From Dysgonamonadaceae bacterium (GTDB taxonomy: Bacteria > Bacteroidota > Bacteroidia > Bacteroidales > Dysgonomonadaceae): a DNA stretch of 32,539 nt. The notes beneath the pieces were generated by a model, which was given only the letters and a program-made list of their open reading frames with translations, was not told the DNA's origin and ran no database searches. Position numbers and translations under genes: made by a program. Location: assembly GCA_031272205.1 (NCBI GenBank), contig JAISUH010000022.1, positions 1 to 32,539 on the forward strand, in the 5' to 3' direction. Shown here one piece after another: positions 24,430 through 32,487 of the stretch; position 1 is the first letter of the stretch; the number at the start of each line of letters is the position of its first letter.

Positions 24430-27222
24430 ATGAACCCATCCTTATTTATTCAGATTGTTTTCGGCGCGTTATTCCTTTTTTCATCGGCCTCCGCGCAGAA
24501 AAAACAACTCGATCACTCCGTTTACGACGCTTGGAAGTCGCTAAAAGATATCTCCGTCAGCAACGACGGCCGCTTTGTGTCGGCCATTATCGCGCCTCAA
24601 GAAGGCGACAGCGCTCTTTTTTTACAGGATATGAAGAAAAAGCGGTCGATAAAAATAGAGCGTGTATCGTCATATACCCTGTCGCCGGACGGAAAATATT
24701 GCGTCGCACTTGTGAAAGCGCCGTTTGCCGACCGACGAAAAGCGCTCATCAAAAAGAAAAAACCGGAAGAAATGCCGAAAGATTCACTCGTCGTACTCAA
24801 CAGCGAAACTTTCGAAGTCTGGAAAACGGGGAATGTAAAATCGTTTCAATCGCCCAAAGAGATTGCTTCGCATATCGTCTATAAAATAGCGCCGCCGACA
24901 GACACGGCAAAAGCGATAAAGAAAATCGAGAAAGCCACAGAATTGCTCATCATCAGAAACCTGCGGACAAACAAAGAAGACACCCTGCGCAATGCAAAAA
25001 TGCTTGTTTTCAACAAGTTTGGAAATTCGTTGGCCGTATCCATTGAACCCGAAAAGAAAGACAGCCTCGACAAACCCTGCATTTTGTTTTTCGATTTCAA
25101 AAAAGGAACACAAAAACGCATCTCCAACGAAAGAGCCGAATACAAATCCTTCGCTTTCGATGAAAACGGCGAACAGTTGGTCTATCTCGCCACCAAAGAC
25201 ACTTCCAAAATAGAACAAAAAGTATTCGATGTCCGCTATTTCCGCATCAACAGCGATTCGGCTGTGGTTATCGCCGACAAAACCGCTTCGGGGCTTCCCG
25301 AAAAATGGATCTTCACCGATAACGCCGCACCCCGATTCAGCAAAGACGGACAGCGCATCCTTATTGGTTCCGCACCCAAACAGGCGCCCAAAGACACAAC
25401 CATCGTGAATTTTGAGGTAGCTTCGCTCGATGTATGGTCGTGGAAAGACCCCATTATACAGCCGCAACAGCTCATTGAGGCAAAAAGGGAACTGAACCGC
25501 GTTTATACCGGCATCATTTACCCCGGCCAACCCGGTAAATTTTACCCTATCGCGACGGAAGAGATGCCCAACGGCCGGATTTCGGACGAAGGAAACGGAC
25601 GCTTTGCCCTGTTAACTTCCGACCTGCCGTACCGCATTGAAAGCCAATGGGATTACACCCCAAAAACCGACGCATGGATATGGGATTCGCAAACAAACAA
25701 CATTCGGCAAATCGGAAAAGCGATAAAAGGTCGCCCAATGCTGTCGCCACAGGGAAATTACACTTGCTGGTGGAACGGTGAGGAAAAAGCGTGGTTCGCC
25801 TGCGATAACCGCGACGGCTCAACGGTGAATTTAACGGCAAACATCCCCGTGAATTTTTGGGACGAGAAAAACGATACTCCGATCATCCCCGGCGCTTACG
25901 GCATTGGCGCATGGGGCGAAAACGACCGCTTTGCCCTAATATACGACGCTTTCGATATTTGGCTCATAGACCCCAAAGGCCTGCAAAAACCCGAAAATAT
26001 TACCCGAAACGCAGGAAGAACCGACTCCATTACCTTCCGTTACATCAATACAGACCCCGAAAAACGTTTTATTGAGCCGGACGACTTGTTGTTGCTCTCG
26101 GCTTTCAACAACAAAACGAAGGAGTACGGATATTACACCTTGAAACAAAAAGGCCGCAGACCGCCGGAAAAACGCACAACGGAAAAATTCACCTTCTCTT
26201 CGCTCGTCAAAGCGAAAAATCGGGGCGAATTTGTGTATCAGAAATCAAATTTCAACACATCGCCCGATCTCTACGTAACGTCGGATTTTTGGAAATCGCA
26301 GGAGAAACTGACCGACATCAACCCGCAAATGCGCGATTACAATTGGGGCGCTGCCGAACTGTTCTCGTGGACGTCGTTCGACGGATTTCCCTTGCAGGGA
26401 ATCGTTTACAAACCCGAAAACTTTGACCCGACAAAAAAATATCCGGTGATGATTTATTTCTACGAAAAACATTCCGACAACCTCTATCAATATTTTGCAC
26501 CGGCGCCAAGCCGCTCAACCGTTAATATCCCGTTTTTCGTGAGCCGGGGATACATCGTCTTCACGCCCGACATCCATTACACGGTTGGTCATCCGGGACG
26601 CGATGCCTACAATTCCGTCGTTTCGGGGGCAGAAGCCCTTGCGAAAAATTCGTGGGCGGACAAGAACAACATGGCCATTCAAGGCCAAAGCTGGGGAGGT
26701 TATCAAGTCGCCTATTTGGTTACGCAAACCGATCTGTTTAAGGCGGCAGGCGCAGGCGCACCCGTGTCGAACATGACGAGCGCTTACGGCGGCATCCGCT
26801 GGGAATCGGGGCATAGCCGCCAGTTCCAGTACGAGCAGACACAATCGCGCATCGGGTCGGACATGAGCAGTTCCTTGAATTTGTATATCGAAAATTCGCC
26901 CGTATTCTTCGCCAAAAACGTAAAAACGCCCCTGCTCATCATGCACAACGATAAAGACGGCGCAGTGCCGTGGTATCAAGGTATCGAGTATTTCATGACC
27001 TTACGCCGCTTGGGAAAACCCGTGTGGATGCTTCAATACAACAATGAAGCTCACAACCTGAAGGAACGCCGCAATGCGAAAGATCTGTCGATACGCCTCC
27101 AGCAGTTTTTCGACCATTATCTGAAAGGCGCTCCCGCCCCGAAATGGATGACCGAAGGTATTCCCGCAACGGAAAAAGGGAAAACCTGGGGCTATGAATT
27201 GGAAGAAGATCAGACTCATTAA
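24430..27222 (+). CDS. secreted S9 family (prolyl oligopeptidase-type) peptidase
   Basis: This is a serine peptidase expected in the periplasm or at the cell surface. The ATG at 24430 gives a type I signal peptide (MNPSLFIQIVFGALFLFSSASA, probable cut after ASA); a TTG three codons upstream is unlikely. Residues from about 25 to 620 form a repetitive beta-propeller-like region with WD/DPP-type strands. The alpha/beta-hydrolase domain contains the triad: S754 in GQSWGGYQ, D843 in HNDKDGAVPW and H875 in NEAHNLKER. The length of 930 residues is larger than DPP IV but common for Bacteroidota S9 members. The substrate cannot be read from sequence. It heads a same-strand group with GH16 and GH105 genes. 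Confidence 0.92.
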   Translation: MNPSLFIQIVFGALFLFSSASAQKKQLDHSVYDAWKSLKDISVSNDGRFVSAIIAPQEGDSALFLQDMKKKRSIKIERVSSYTLSPDGKYCVALVKAPFADRRKALIKKKKPEEMPKDSLVVLNSETFEVWKTGNVKSFQSPKEIASHIVYKIAPPTDTAKAIKKIEKATELLIIRNLRTNKEDTLRNAKMLVFNKFGNSLAVSIEPEKKDSLDKPCILFFDFKKGTQKRISNERAEYKSFAFDENGEQLVYLATKDTSKIEQKVFDVRYFRINSDSAVVIADKTASGLPEKWIFTDNAAPRFSKDGQRILIGSAPKQAPKDTTIVNFEVASLDVWSWKDPIIQPQQLIEAKRELNRVYTGIIYPGQPGKFYPIATEEMPNGRISDEGNGRFALLTSDLPYRIESQWDYTPKTDAWIWDSQTNNIRQIGKAIKGRPMLSPQGNYTCWWNGEEKAWFACDNRDGSTVNLTANIPVNFWDEKNDTPIIPGAYGIGAWGENDRFALIYDAFDIWLIDPKGLQKPENITRNAGRTDSITFRYINTDPEKRFIEPDDLLLLSAFNNKTKEYGYYTLKQKGRRPPEKRTTEKFTFSSLVKAKNRGEFVYQKSNFNTSPDLYVTSDFWKSQEKLTDINPQMRDYNWGAAELFSWTSFDGFPLQGIVYKPENFDPTKKYPVMIYFYEKHSDNLYQYFAPAPSRSTVNIPFFVSRGYIVFTPDIHYTVGHPGRDAYNSVVSGAEALAKNSWADKNNMAIQGQSWGGYQVAYLVTQTDLFKAAGAGAPVSNMTSAYGGIRWESGHSRQFQYEQTQSRIGSDMSSSLNLYIENSPVFFAKNVKTPLLIMHNDKDGAVPWYQGIEYFMTLRRLGKPVWMLQYNNEAHNLKERRNAKDLSIRLQQFFDHYLKGAPAPKWMTEGIPATEKGKTWGYELEEDQTH

Positions 27223-27243
27223 AATTTAAACAAATTATTGATC

Positions 27244-28086
27244 ATGACACGCAAATTATTTTTTCTCGTCCTTAGCGCCTCTTTCTTTATCGATTGCGGC
27301 AATGCGGGATTCAAGCAACTCAGTTATCAAACCATCACAAGCCCTTCCGGAAAATGGCAATTGGTTTGGAACGATGAGTTCGATTACACGGGACTACCCG
27401 ACTCCGCCAAATGGAGCTACGATACACAGGGCAACAGTTGGGGATGGGGAAACAATGAAGCTCAATATTATACGGCATACGATTCGGCCAACGCATTGGT
27501 CAAGGATGGGGTCTTGACTATCGCGGCGCGAATCGACAGCAAGGGAGGCAAACGTTACACCTCTGCCCGGTTGGTTACCAAAGGAAAAGGCGACTGGCTT
27601 TACGGCCGTTTTGAAATCCGCGCCAAACTCCCCACAGGATTAGGAACATGGCCTGCTATCTGGATGCTTCCGAGCGACTATATATACGGTGGATGGCCCG
27701 ATAGCGGGGAGATAGACATTATGGAAAACGTGGGATACGACCCCGATGCCATTGTCTGTTCGGTTCATACCAAAAGTTACAACCACGTGAAAGGGACACA
27801 AAAAAGCGATAAAATAACGGTTTCGGACTGCTATTCCGAGTTTCATGTTTATAGCTTGGAATGGGAAGAAAACGAATGTCGCATCTTCGAAGACGATCAT
27901 CTTGTTTTTAGGTTCCAAAACGAAAAAACCGGTTTTGCAACCTGGCCTTTCGATAAACGATTTCATCTTTTGCTGAACTTGGCTGTCGGAGGAAATTGGG
28001 GCGGACAGAAAGGAATTGACGACACCCTCTTTCCCCATCGCTTCCTGATCGATTATGTGAGGGTGTATCAAAAAATTGAACCCTGA
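27244..28086 (+). CDS. GH16 endo-beta-1,3(4)-glucanase (laminarinase-like)
   Basis: This secreted beta-jelly-roll glycoside hydrolase of 280 residues has a hydrophobic N-terminus that works as a signal sequence. A Cys at position 18 is not in a good lipobox. LVWNDEFDYTGLPDSAKWSYDTQ begins the domain, and the active site is GEIDIMENVG with nucleophile E156, D158 and acid/base E161 (the ExDxxE form with an extra residue, typical of laminarinases, lichenases and agarases). Nearby are GTWPAIWMLPSD before it and LNLAVGGNWGG after it. Beta-1,3-glucan of fungi, algae or plants is the best guess for substrate. It starts 21 bp after the S9 gene, so co-transcription is likely. An earlier TTG at 27238 is rejected. 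Confidence 0.93.
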   Translation: MTRKLFFLVLSASFFIDCGNAGFKQLSYQTITSPSGKWQLVWNDEFDYTGLPDSAKWSYDTQGNSWGWGNNEAQYYTAYDSANALVKDGVLTIAARIDSKGGKRYTSARLVTKGKGDWLYGRFEIRAKLPTGLGTWPAIWMLPSDYIYGGWPDSGEIDIMENVGYDPDAIVCSVHTKSYNHVKGTQKSDKITVSDCYSEFHVYSLEWEENECRIFEDDHLVFRFQNEKTGFATWPFDKRFHLLLNLAVGGNWGGQKGIDDTLFPHRFLIDYVRVYQKIEP

Positions 28087-28187
28087 CGCAAGAACAAGAG
28101 GCTCAAATCCGTTTTCCAAATGAACATTTTTTCTGAACTCTGAAGTTTACATATCAATACTCTATCATTCAAAAACGCAACATCGAT

Positions 28188-29300
28188 ATGAAAAGACATT
28201 CAATCCCGGCGCTCGTCCTTCTGTTTTTTGCGCTGAACTCGGCAAATGCCCAACAAACGACCCGACAATCGGTGCTGGATTTGTCGGAAAAGGTTGCCGA
28301 ATGGCAGACAGCCACATTCAACGATAACCTGTACGGAAGAGATTATCCCAACAGTTGGGTTGCTGCTCCCTTTTACATAGGCTTGTTCGATTATGCCGAG
28401 CTAAGCAAAAACAACGTTTATTTCGAGTGGCTGAAAAAAACGTTCAACAGAACCTATTGGCAGGTGGCTGCCCGTATGTACCATGCCGATGACGTTTGCG
28501 TATCGCAGGCTTATATCGACATGTTCAACCGGTTTGGGGAAACGAAAATGATCATCCCTACGCTGGCGCGTATCGACTGGGTGATTGATAACCCGTCGCG
28601 GGCAAGCCTCTACCTCGATGAAAAAAACAGCTCCACATTGGAACGATGGTCGTGGTGCGACGCCCTTTTCATGGCGCCTCCCGTTTATTCGCGGCTGTAT
28701 GCGTACAGCGGCGACGAAAAATACATGGCTTTCATGGATCGGGAATTTAAAGCGACTTACAACCTGCTTTTCGATACAAAAGAATCTTTGTTTTACCGCG
28801 ATACGAGGTACTTCCCCAAAAAAGAAAAGAACGGAAAGAAAGTGTTTTGGGGGCGCGGTAACGGCTGGGTAGCGGCCGGACTGGCGGAAATCTTGAAATC
28901 TTTACCCCAAACCGACCATGTTTACCGTCCGTTTTACGAACATCTTTTCGTCCGGTTTGCCGAACGGCTTGCCGCATTGCAAACCAAAGACGGTAGCTGG
29001 CACGCCAGCCTCCTCGATCCGGACAACTATCCGGTCCCCGAAAGCAGCGCCACCGGATTCATCACGTATGCCATTGCTTACGGTATCAACAACGGGTATC
29101 TGTCGAAAAACAAATACCTTCCCGTTGCCTTGAAAGGCTGGAAGGTGTTGACAAATGCCGTAGAAGAAAACGGAAAAGTCGGCTGGGTACAGCCCATAGG
29201 CGCTGATCCTCAAAAAGTAACACGGGATATGACCGAACTTTATGGCACAGGGGCCTTTCTGTTGGCCGCTTGCGAAATTTACCTTTTGTTAGACCAATAA
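28188..29300 (+). CDS. GH105/GH88-type unsaturated glycuronyl hydrolase
   Basis: This is an (alpha/alpha)6-barrel hydrolase of 370 residues with a type I signal peptide (MKRHSIPALVLLFFALNSANA). It matches the YteR/GH105 family: RWSWCDALFMAPPVYSRL with the likely catalytic D158, and FWGRGNGWVAAGLAEIL, DGSWHASLLDPDNYPVPESSATGFITYAIAYGI and GTGAFLLAACEI. Family members hydrate the 4,5-unsaturated uronic acid left by polysaccharide lyases, usually unsaturated rhamnogalacturonides from pectin. No lyase is in the window. There is a 101-bp gap after the GH16 gene. Confidence 0.92.
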   Translation: MKRHSIPALVLLFFALNSANAQQTTRQSVLDLSEKVAEWQTATFNDNLYGRDYPNSWVAAPFYIGLFDYAELSKNNVYFEWLKKTFNRTYWQVAARMYHADDVCVSQAYIDMFNRFGETKMIIPTLARIDWVIDNPSRASLYLDEKNSSTLERWSWCDALFMAPPVYSRLYAYSGDEKYMAFMDREFKATYNLLFDTKESLFYRDTRYFPKKEKNGKKVFWGRGNGWVAAGLAEILKSLPQTDHVYRPFYEHLFVRFAERLAALQTKDGSWHASLLDPDNYPVPESSATGFITYAIAYGINNGYLSKNKYLPVALKGWKVLTNAVEENGKVGWVQPIGADPQKVTRDMTELYGTGAFLLAACEIYLLLDQ

Positions 29301-29317
29301 ACCGATTGAACCAACGA

Positions 29318-30166
29318 ATGGGAATAGAAAAAGCGATATTTCAACGTACCGAATTGCTGTTTGGCAATAGATTTATTGAATTGACCGCCGAAAAAAAAGT
29401 CATCATCTTCGGTATTGGCGGCGTAGGAAGTTGGTGTGCCGAGAGTTTGGTTCGTTCGGGAATCAAACATCTTACGATTGTCGATTCCGACCGCGTTTGC
29501 GTTACCAACGTGAACCGCCAGCTTATGGCAACAACCAAAACCGTGGGAAAAGTGAAGACCGAGGTCTTGAAAGAACGGCTGCTCGAAATCAATCCCACAG
29601 CGCAAATTACTGCGCTGCAAAAAATTTACAGTCCCGAAACGCACAATTCATTCGATTTGGCTTCTTTTGATTTCATTATCGATGCCATAGACAGCCTCTC
29701 AAACAAGGTATATCTCATTCAACAGGCCACGAAAACCGATGCGCAATTTTTCTCGTCGATGGGTGCGGCATTAAAAATGGATCCCACACGCATCAAAGTG
29801 GCTGAATTTTGGAAAGTGCAGGGATGCCCGCTGGGTGCGGCTTTGCGCAGCAGAATCAAAAAATCGGGAGGACTGTCGAAAAAATTCCTTTGCGTATATA
29901 GCGACGAATTGTTGCGGAACAAAGGACAAAACACATCCTGCGGCACCGAAAAGTGTATGTGCCCGAAAGCGCAGCGCGGCCCGGGCGACCCCGATTTGGT
30001 CAATCACGAATGGTGCAGCCAAAAAGCCAAAATCAACGGGACTACATCGTATATGCCCGCCATGTTTGGAATGACCATTGCGGGATTGGTGATACAGGCA
30101 ATCGAAAAAGAAGCCGAATCCTTGCAAAAAGCAACCGAGTGGATAAGCGACGAACAAAAGTTTTAA
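29318..30166 (+). CDS. tcdA: tRNA threonylcarbamoyladenosine dehydratase (TcdA/CsdL, ThiF family)
   Basis: This E1-like ATP-dependent enzyme cyclises t6A to ct6A at tRNA position 37. The start MGIEKAIFQRTELLFG at 29318 is the family N-terminus; an alternative in-frame start at 29270 overlaps the GH105 gene. The nucleotide-binding loop is VIIFGIGGVGSWCAESLVRSG, followed by IVDSDRVCVTNVNRQ and DAIDSLSNKVYLI. GAALKMDPTRIKV and the C-terminal Cys-containing segment (SCGTEKCMC) are also seen in TcdA. The length of 282 residues is slightly above the E. coli protein. It sits only 17 bp after the GH105 gene, although its job is unrelated. Confidence 0.92.
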   Translation: MGIEKAIFQRTELLFGNRFIELTAEKKVIIFGIGGVGSWCAESLVRSGIKHLTIVDSDRVCVTNVNRQLMATTKTVGKVKTEVLKERLLEINPTAQITALQKIYSPETHNSFDLASFDFIIDAIDSLSNKVYLIQQATKTDAQFFSSMGAALKMDPTRIKVAEFWKVQGCPLGAALRSRIKKSGGLSKKFLCVYSDELLRNKGQNTSCGTEKCMCPKAQRGPGDPDLVNHEWCSQKAKINGTTSYMPAMFGMTIAGLVIQAIEKEAESLQKATEWISDEQKF

Positions 30167-30282
30167 TTTGCAAGGCAGAAACTGACGCCGAGCATGAGTC
30201 GGCATTTATCATTCCTCTTTTATCGTATTCAGATATTGCATCGTTTCTGTAAAATCTTTGCTGTTTACGATATGAAGCGTTT

Positions 30283-30873
30283 TTATGCATCCGTAATTTG
30301 TGTTTTTATTTTCCGAATGTATTTTTCAGTTCGTCCAAAATCCATTTTGTTTACAATGTGAATGGATTTTATTTGCAAATCGGGATTGACAGTCAAAAAG
30401 AACGGAAGTCCCTTTTTTTCGAGTTCAAGCCCGAAATATGTGTTCTGTAACGTCAGTAAGGGTTTGTTGTAGCAATTTGTCCGAAATCGAGCCGGATAGT
30501 CCGGGGCGACAAGAACAATCCTGTCTTCATTTTCATAGTCAAAAAAAACATCCTTTATCACATCGATACATTGATCGATACATGGCGAACAGGTATTTAT
30601 GGAAAAACAAAAGAAAATCCTTTCTGTTGATACAAAATCTCTCAAATCCAAATAATTAGTAGAGTCATTTCCGATAAAGGCTTTTTGGTTTGTCAGTGTT
30701 TGATTTATGATCTTTTGTTCCCATTTTTTAATTTCTTCGGACAGGTATTTTTTAAAATCAACAGGCTGATTTTCTATACGTTTCTCGCTGTTAGAACAGG
30801 AGGCCGAAAATAGAATTAAAAACAGAATGCCGAGAGCACAAGCCAAAGGTGTCTTTTTGATATTCGGATTCAT
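30283..30873 (-). CDS. thioredoxin-like lipoprotein with CSPC motif
   Basis: This 196-residue protein has a lipoprotein-like signal (ILFLILFSASC, Cys26, with a non-ideal Ser at -3). After a Lys/Glu-rich helical segment it has the strand-motif RIFFCFSINTCSPCIDQC, in which C95-S-P-C98 fits the CxxC redox site of the thioredoxin/TlpA fold. KKGLPFFLTVNPDLQIKSIHIV carries the cis-Pro-like position and the last strands. It probably acts as a periplasmic or membrane-anchored thiol-disulfide protein. Its start overlaps the stop of the propeller gene (ATGA), so they are coupled. The DNA is more AT-rich than the genes to its left. The family cannot be named more precisely. Confidence 0.75.
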   Translation of the reverse strand: MNPNIKKTPLACALGILFLILFSASCSNSEKRIENQPVDFKKYLSEEIKKWEQKIINQTLTNQKAFIGNDSTNYLDLRDFVSTERIFFCFSINTCSPCIDQCIDVIKDVFFDYENEDRIVLVAPDYPARFRTNCYNKPLLTLQNTYFGLELEKKGLPFFLTVNPDLQIKSIHIVNKMDFGRTEKYIRKIKTQITDA

Positions 30874-31988
30874 TTGAAATAATACTTGATAAGAACGGGA
30901 TTACTGTCGTCTTTCAGGCTCTTTTTGATGGAGATATTCAGGCTATCCAATATTGCATCGGGCAGCGTATCGTCTATATGACCCCATTCATCGGCATAAT
31001 AACCGATAACAAAATCATCCTGCCACGATAGCGGATGGAAGGTCGCATTCTCCGATGTTTTATCAAAGATGTAATTTTTCTGATTTTTTTGGTCGTGAAA
31101 AATATGAATTTTTTTATTTTTTCTCACAACCCGTGAACATAAAAAATCAGAAAAACGCCCTTGCACGGTAAATATATAATTAATGATTTCCGAATTATGA
31201 ACCTTGGGGAACAAACTCATTGTATTATGTATATTATCGAACTTGCTTATTTGTTTTTTGCTGTTGTTTAATTTACCAAAATCCCATCGGTATTTCTCTG
31301 TCAATTCACAGCCCTGAGTGATTTCATATACAACATTGTCTGCTGAACGAAAAAAAGTTGTTTCATACGGAAATTCCAAAGTTATATTATAAAGCACATT
31401 ATCTTTTTCGGGATACAATTCTTTGAAAATAACGCCTTTACTTTTCGAATAAAATTTAAGCCTGTTATCGTAATCGAATGTAAAATACACCAAGGTATCT
31501 GTATTTAAATAGATAAAGCTTTTGTAGGCATTCGTTATACGCGGCAATTTGTATCTGGTTATAAAATTGCCGCTTAAATCGTATTCAAACATTGCATTGT
31601 TTATAGGGTCTAACACAACAATTCTATCGTTTTGTTTATCAATATCAAAATCGCTGATGTTTAGATATTCTTCGGGACCTTGCCCCCTGTCGCTGATTTT
31701 AAAGAGAAACTTTCCCGCCTCATCGAAGGTTAATATTTCGGCTTGCATGTAGTCAAAAACATAGTATCTATTGTTGTCGTAAACGACCTTATAAATATAT
31801 TTTATCAACGAACTATCGTTCGTTTCCAAAGGTATTATTTCAGCCCTTGAAAAGATATCAAAAAAAGAAACCTTGTCTATTTTTTCAATGTCGGCATAAA
31901 TTACGGGACAACCTTGTTCTTCCGCGCTTTCTTTACAGCCGTGCAATACGGAACATAGAATACAGAACAGGATAAATTTTTTCATCAT
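30870..31988 (-). CDS. six-bladed beta-propeller lipoprotein
   Basis: This 372-residue protein has a lipoprotein signal (ILFCILCSVLHGC, Cys18). The mature part begins with a Bacteroidota-typical opening (SRAEIIPLETNDSSLIKYIYKVVYDNNRYYVFDYMQAEILTFDEAGKFLFKI), followed by GQGPEEYLNISDFDIDKQNDRIVVLDPINNAMFEYDLSGNFI. These NHL/propeller-like strands identify the '6-bladed beta-propeller' lipoprotein family. No enzymatic residues can be assigned. I recall such proteins often next to small secreted NVEALA-type peptides, and here a secreted Cys-rich peptide gene lies 71 bp upstream. Two adjacent ATGs (31988, 31985) are both possible starts. Confidence 0.85.
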   Translation of the reverse strand: MMKKFILFCILCSVLHGCKESAEEQGCPVIYADIEKIDKVSFFDIFSRAEIIPLETNDSSLIKYIYKVVYDNNRYYVFDYMQAEILTFDEAGKFLFKISDRGQGPEEYLNISDFDIDKQNDRIVVLDPINNAMFEYDLSGNFITRYKLPRITNAYKSFIYLNTDTLVYFTFDYDNRLKFYSKSKGVIFKELYPEKDNVLYNITLEFPYETTFFRSADNVVYEITQGCELTEKYRWDFGKLNNSKKQISKFDNIHNTMSLFPKVHNSEIINYIFTVQGRFSDFLCSRVVRKNKKIHIFHDQKNQKNYIFDKTSENATFHPLSWQDDFVIGYYADEWGHIDDTLPDAILDSLNISIKKSLKDDSNPVLIKYYFK

Positions 31989-32059
31989 GAACGTTTTATA
32001 ATAGAGATTGTCCTGACAAGTTGCTACACTTTTTGGACAAGCTCCAAATGATTAAAAAA

Positions 32060-32487
32060 TCAATTAAGTATATCAAAAAGGTTCCAAAGACAAAATTGAT
32101 TTGGATTTCCGGTGAAGTGGCAATAGCAGTTTGGCAAATTGGTAACAAATCCATGCCAACAACGCCCCTCATTACTTCCACATGTTAATGTAAATTCACC
32201 CAGTGCGATGCCATCATCATTGTCGCAATCATCTCCTGATACACATCCGGCAGTGTCAGGCCAGTCGCAACATTTAATGGTGTTGTTCCAATGCAAACCT
32301 TCTTGACAGCTATGATGATATGCTATGCCATTAGAACATTCGTAATATTTGCTGCAACACGCGCGGGATCCGGAAAGAATATGGACATCCCAGTATCATA
32401 CGAAGGATATGGGAATGATCCCCCCACCACTAACGACAGCCCTGCTATCGCAACCGGCATAATTGAATTTTTTAGAATCTTTTTCAT
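32060..32487 (-). pseudogene. secreted Cys-rich peptide with peritrophin-A (CBM14)-like domain, interrupted by a frameshift
   Basis: The first frame (ATG at 32487) gives a signal-like start MKKILKNSIMPVAIAGLSLV and runs to IFFPDPA, then leaves frame and would stop at 32323. The second frame continues as CCSKYYECSNGIAYHHSC, then QEGLHWNNTIKCCDWPDTAGC, and ends at 32060. Together they read as a CBM14 chitin-binding domain: CSKYYEC, C-x5-C, x9, C, x11-12, C, then DWPxxxGC. Removing one CG from the CGCGCG at 32360-32365 restores a single 141-residue frame. The 99-residue second part has 13 Cys, 7 of them in the CBM14-like half. The first conserved Cys of CBM14 is missing and two Cys are doubled. 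It may be a real mutation, slippage or a sequencing error. Confidence 0.68.

Noticed and set aside
30187-30203. GCCGA/TCGGC hairpin as a terminator between tcdA and the thioredoxin-like gene
   Set aside because: The stem is only 5 bp with a 7-base loop and no real T-run on either strand.
32032-32048. TTTGGA/TCCAAA hairpin between the peptide and propeller genes
   Set aside because: The stem is 6 bp without a following T-run on the minus strand. It could be an RNA stem but there is no support for a terminator.
32420-32425. Run of six G (minus strand) as the frameshift site of the Cys-rich peptide
   Set aside because: The Cys-rich frame has a TGA at 32396-32398, and the signal frame still carries the CBM14-like FFPDPA after the G run, so the shift must lie further downstream at about 32360-32365.
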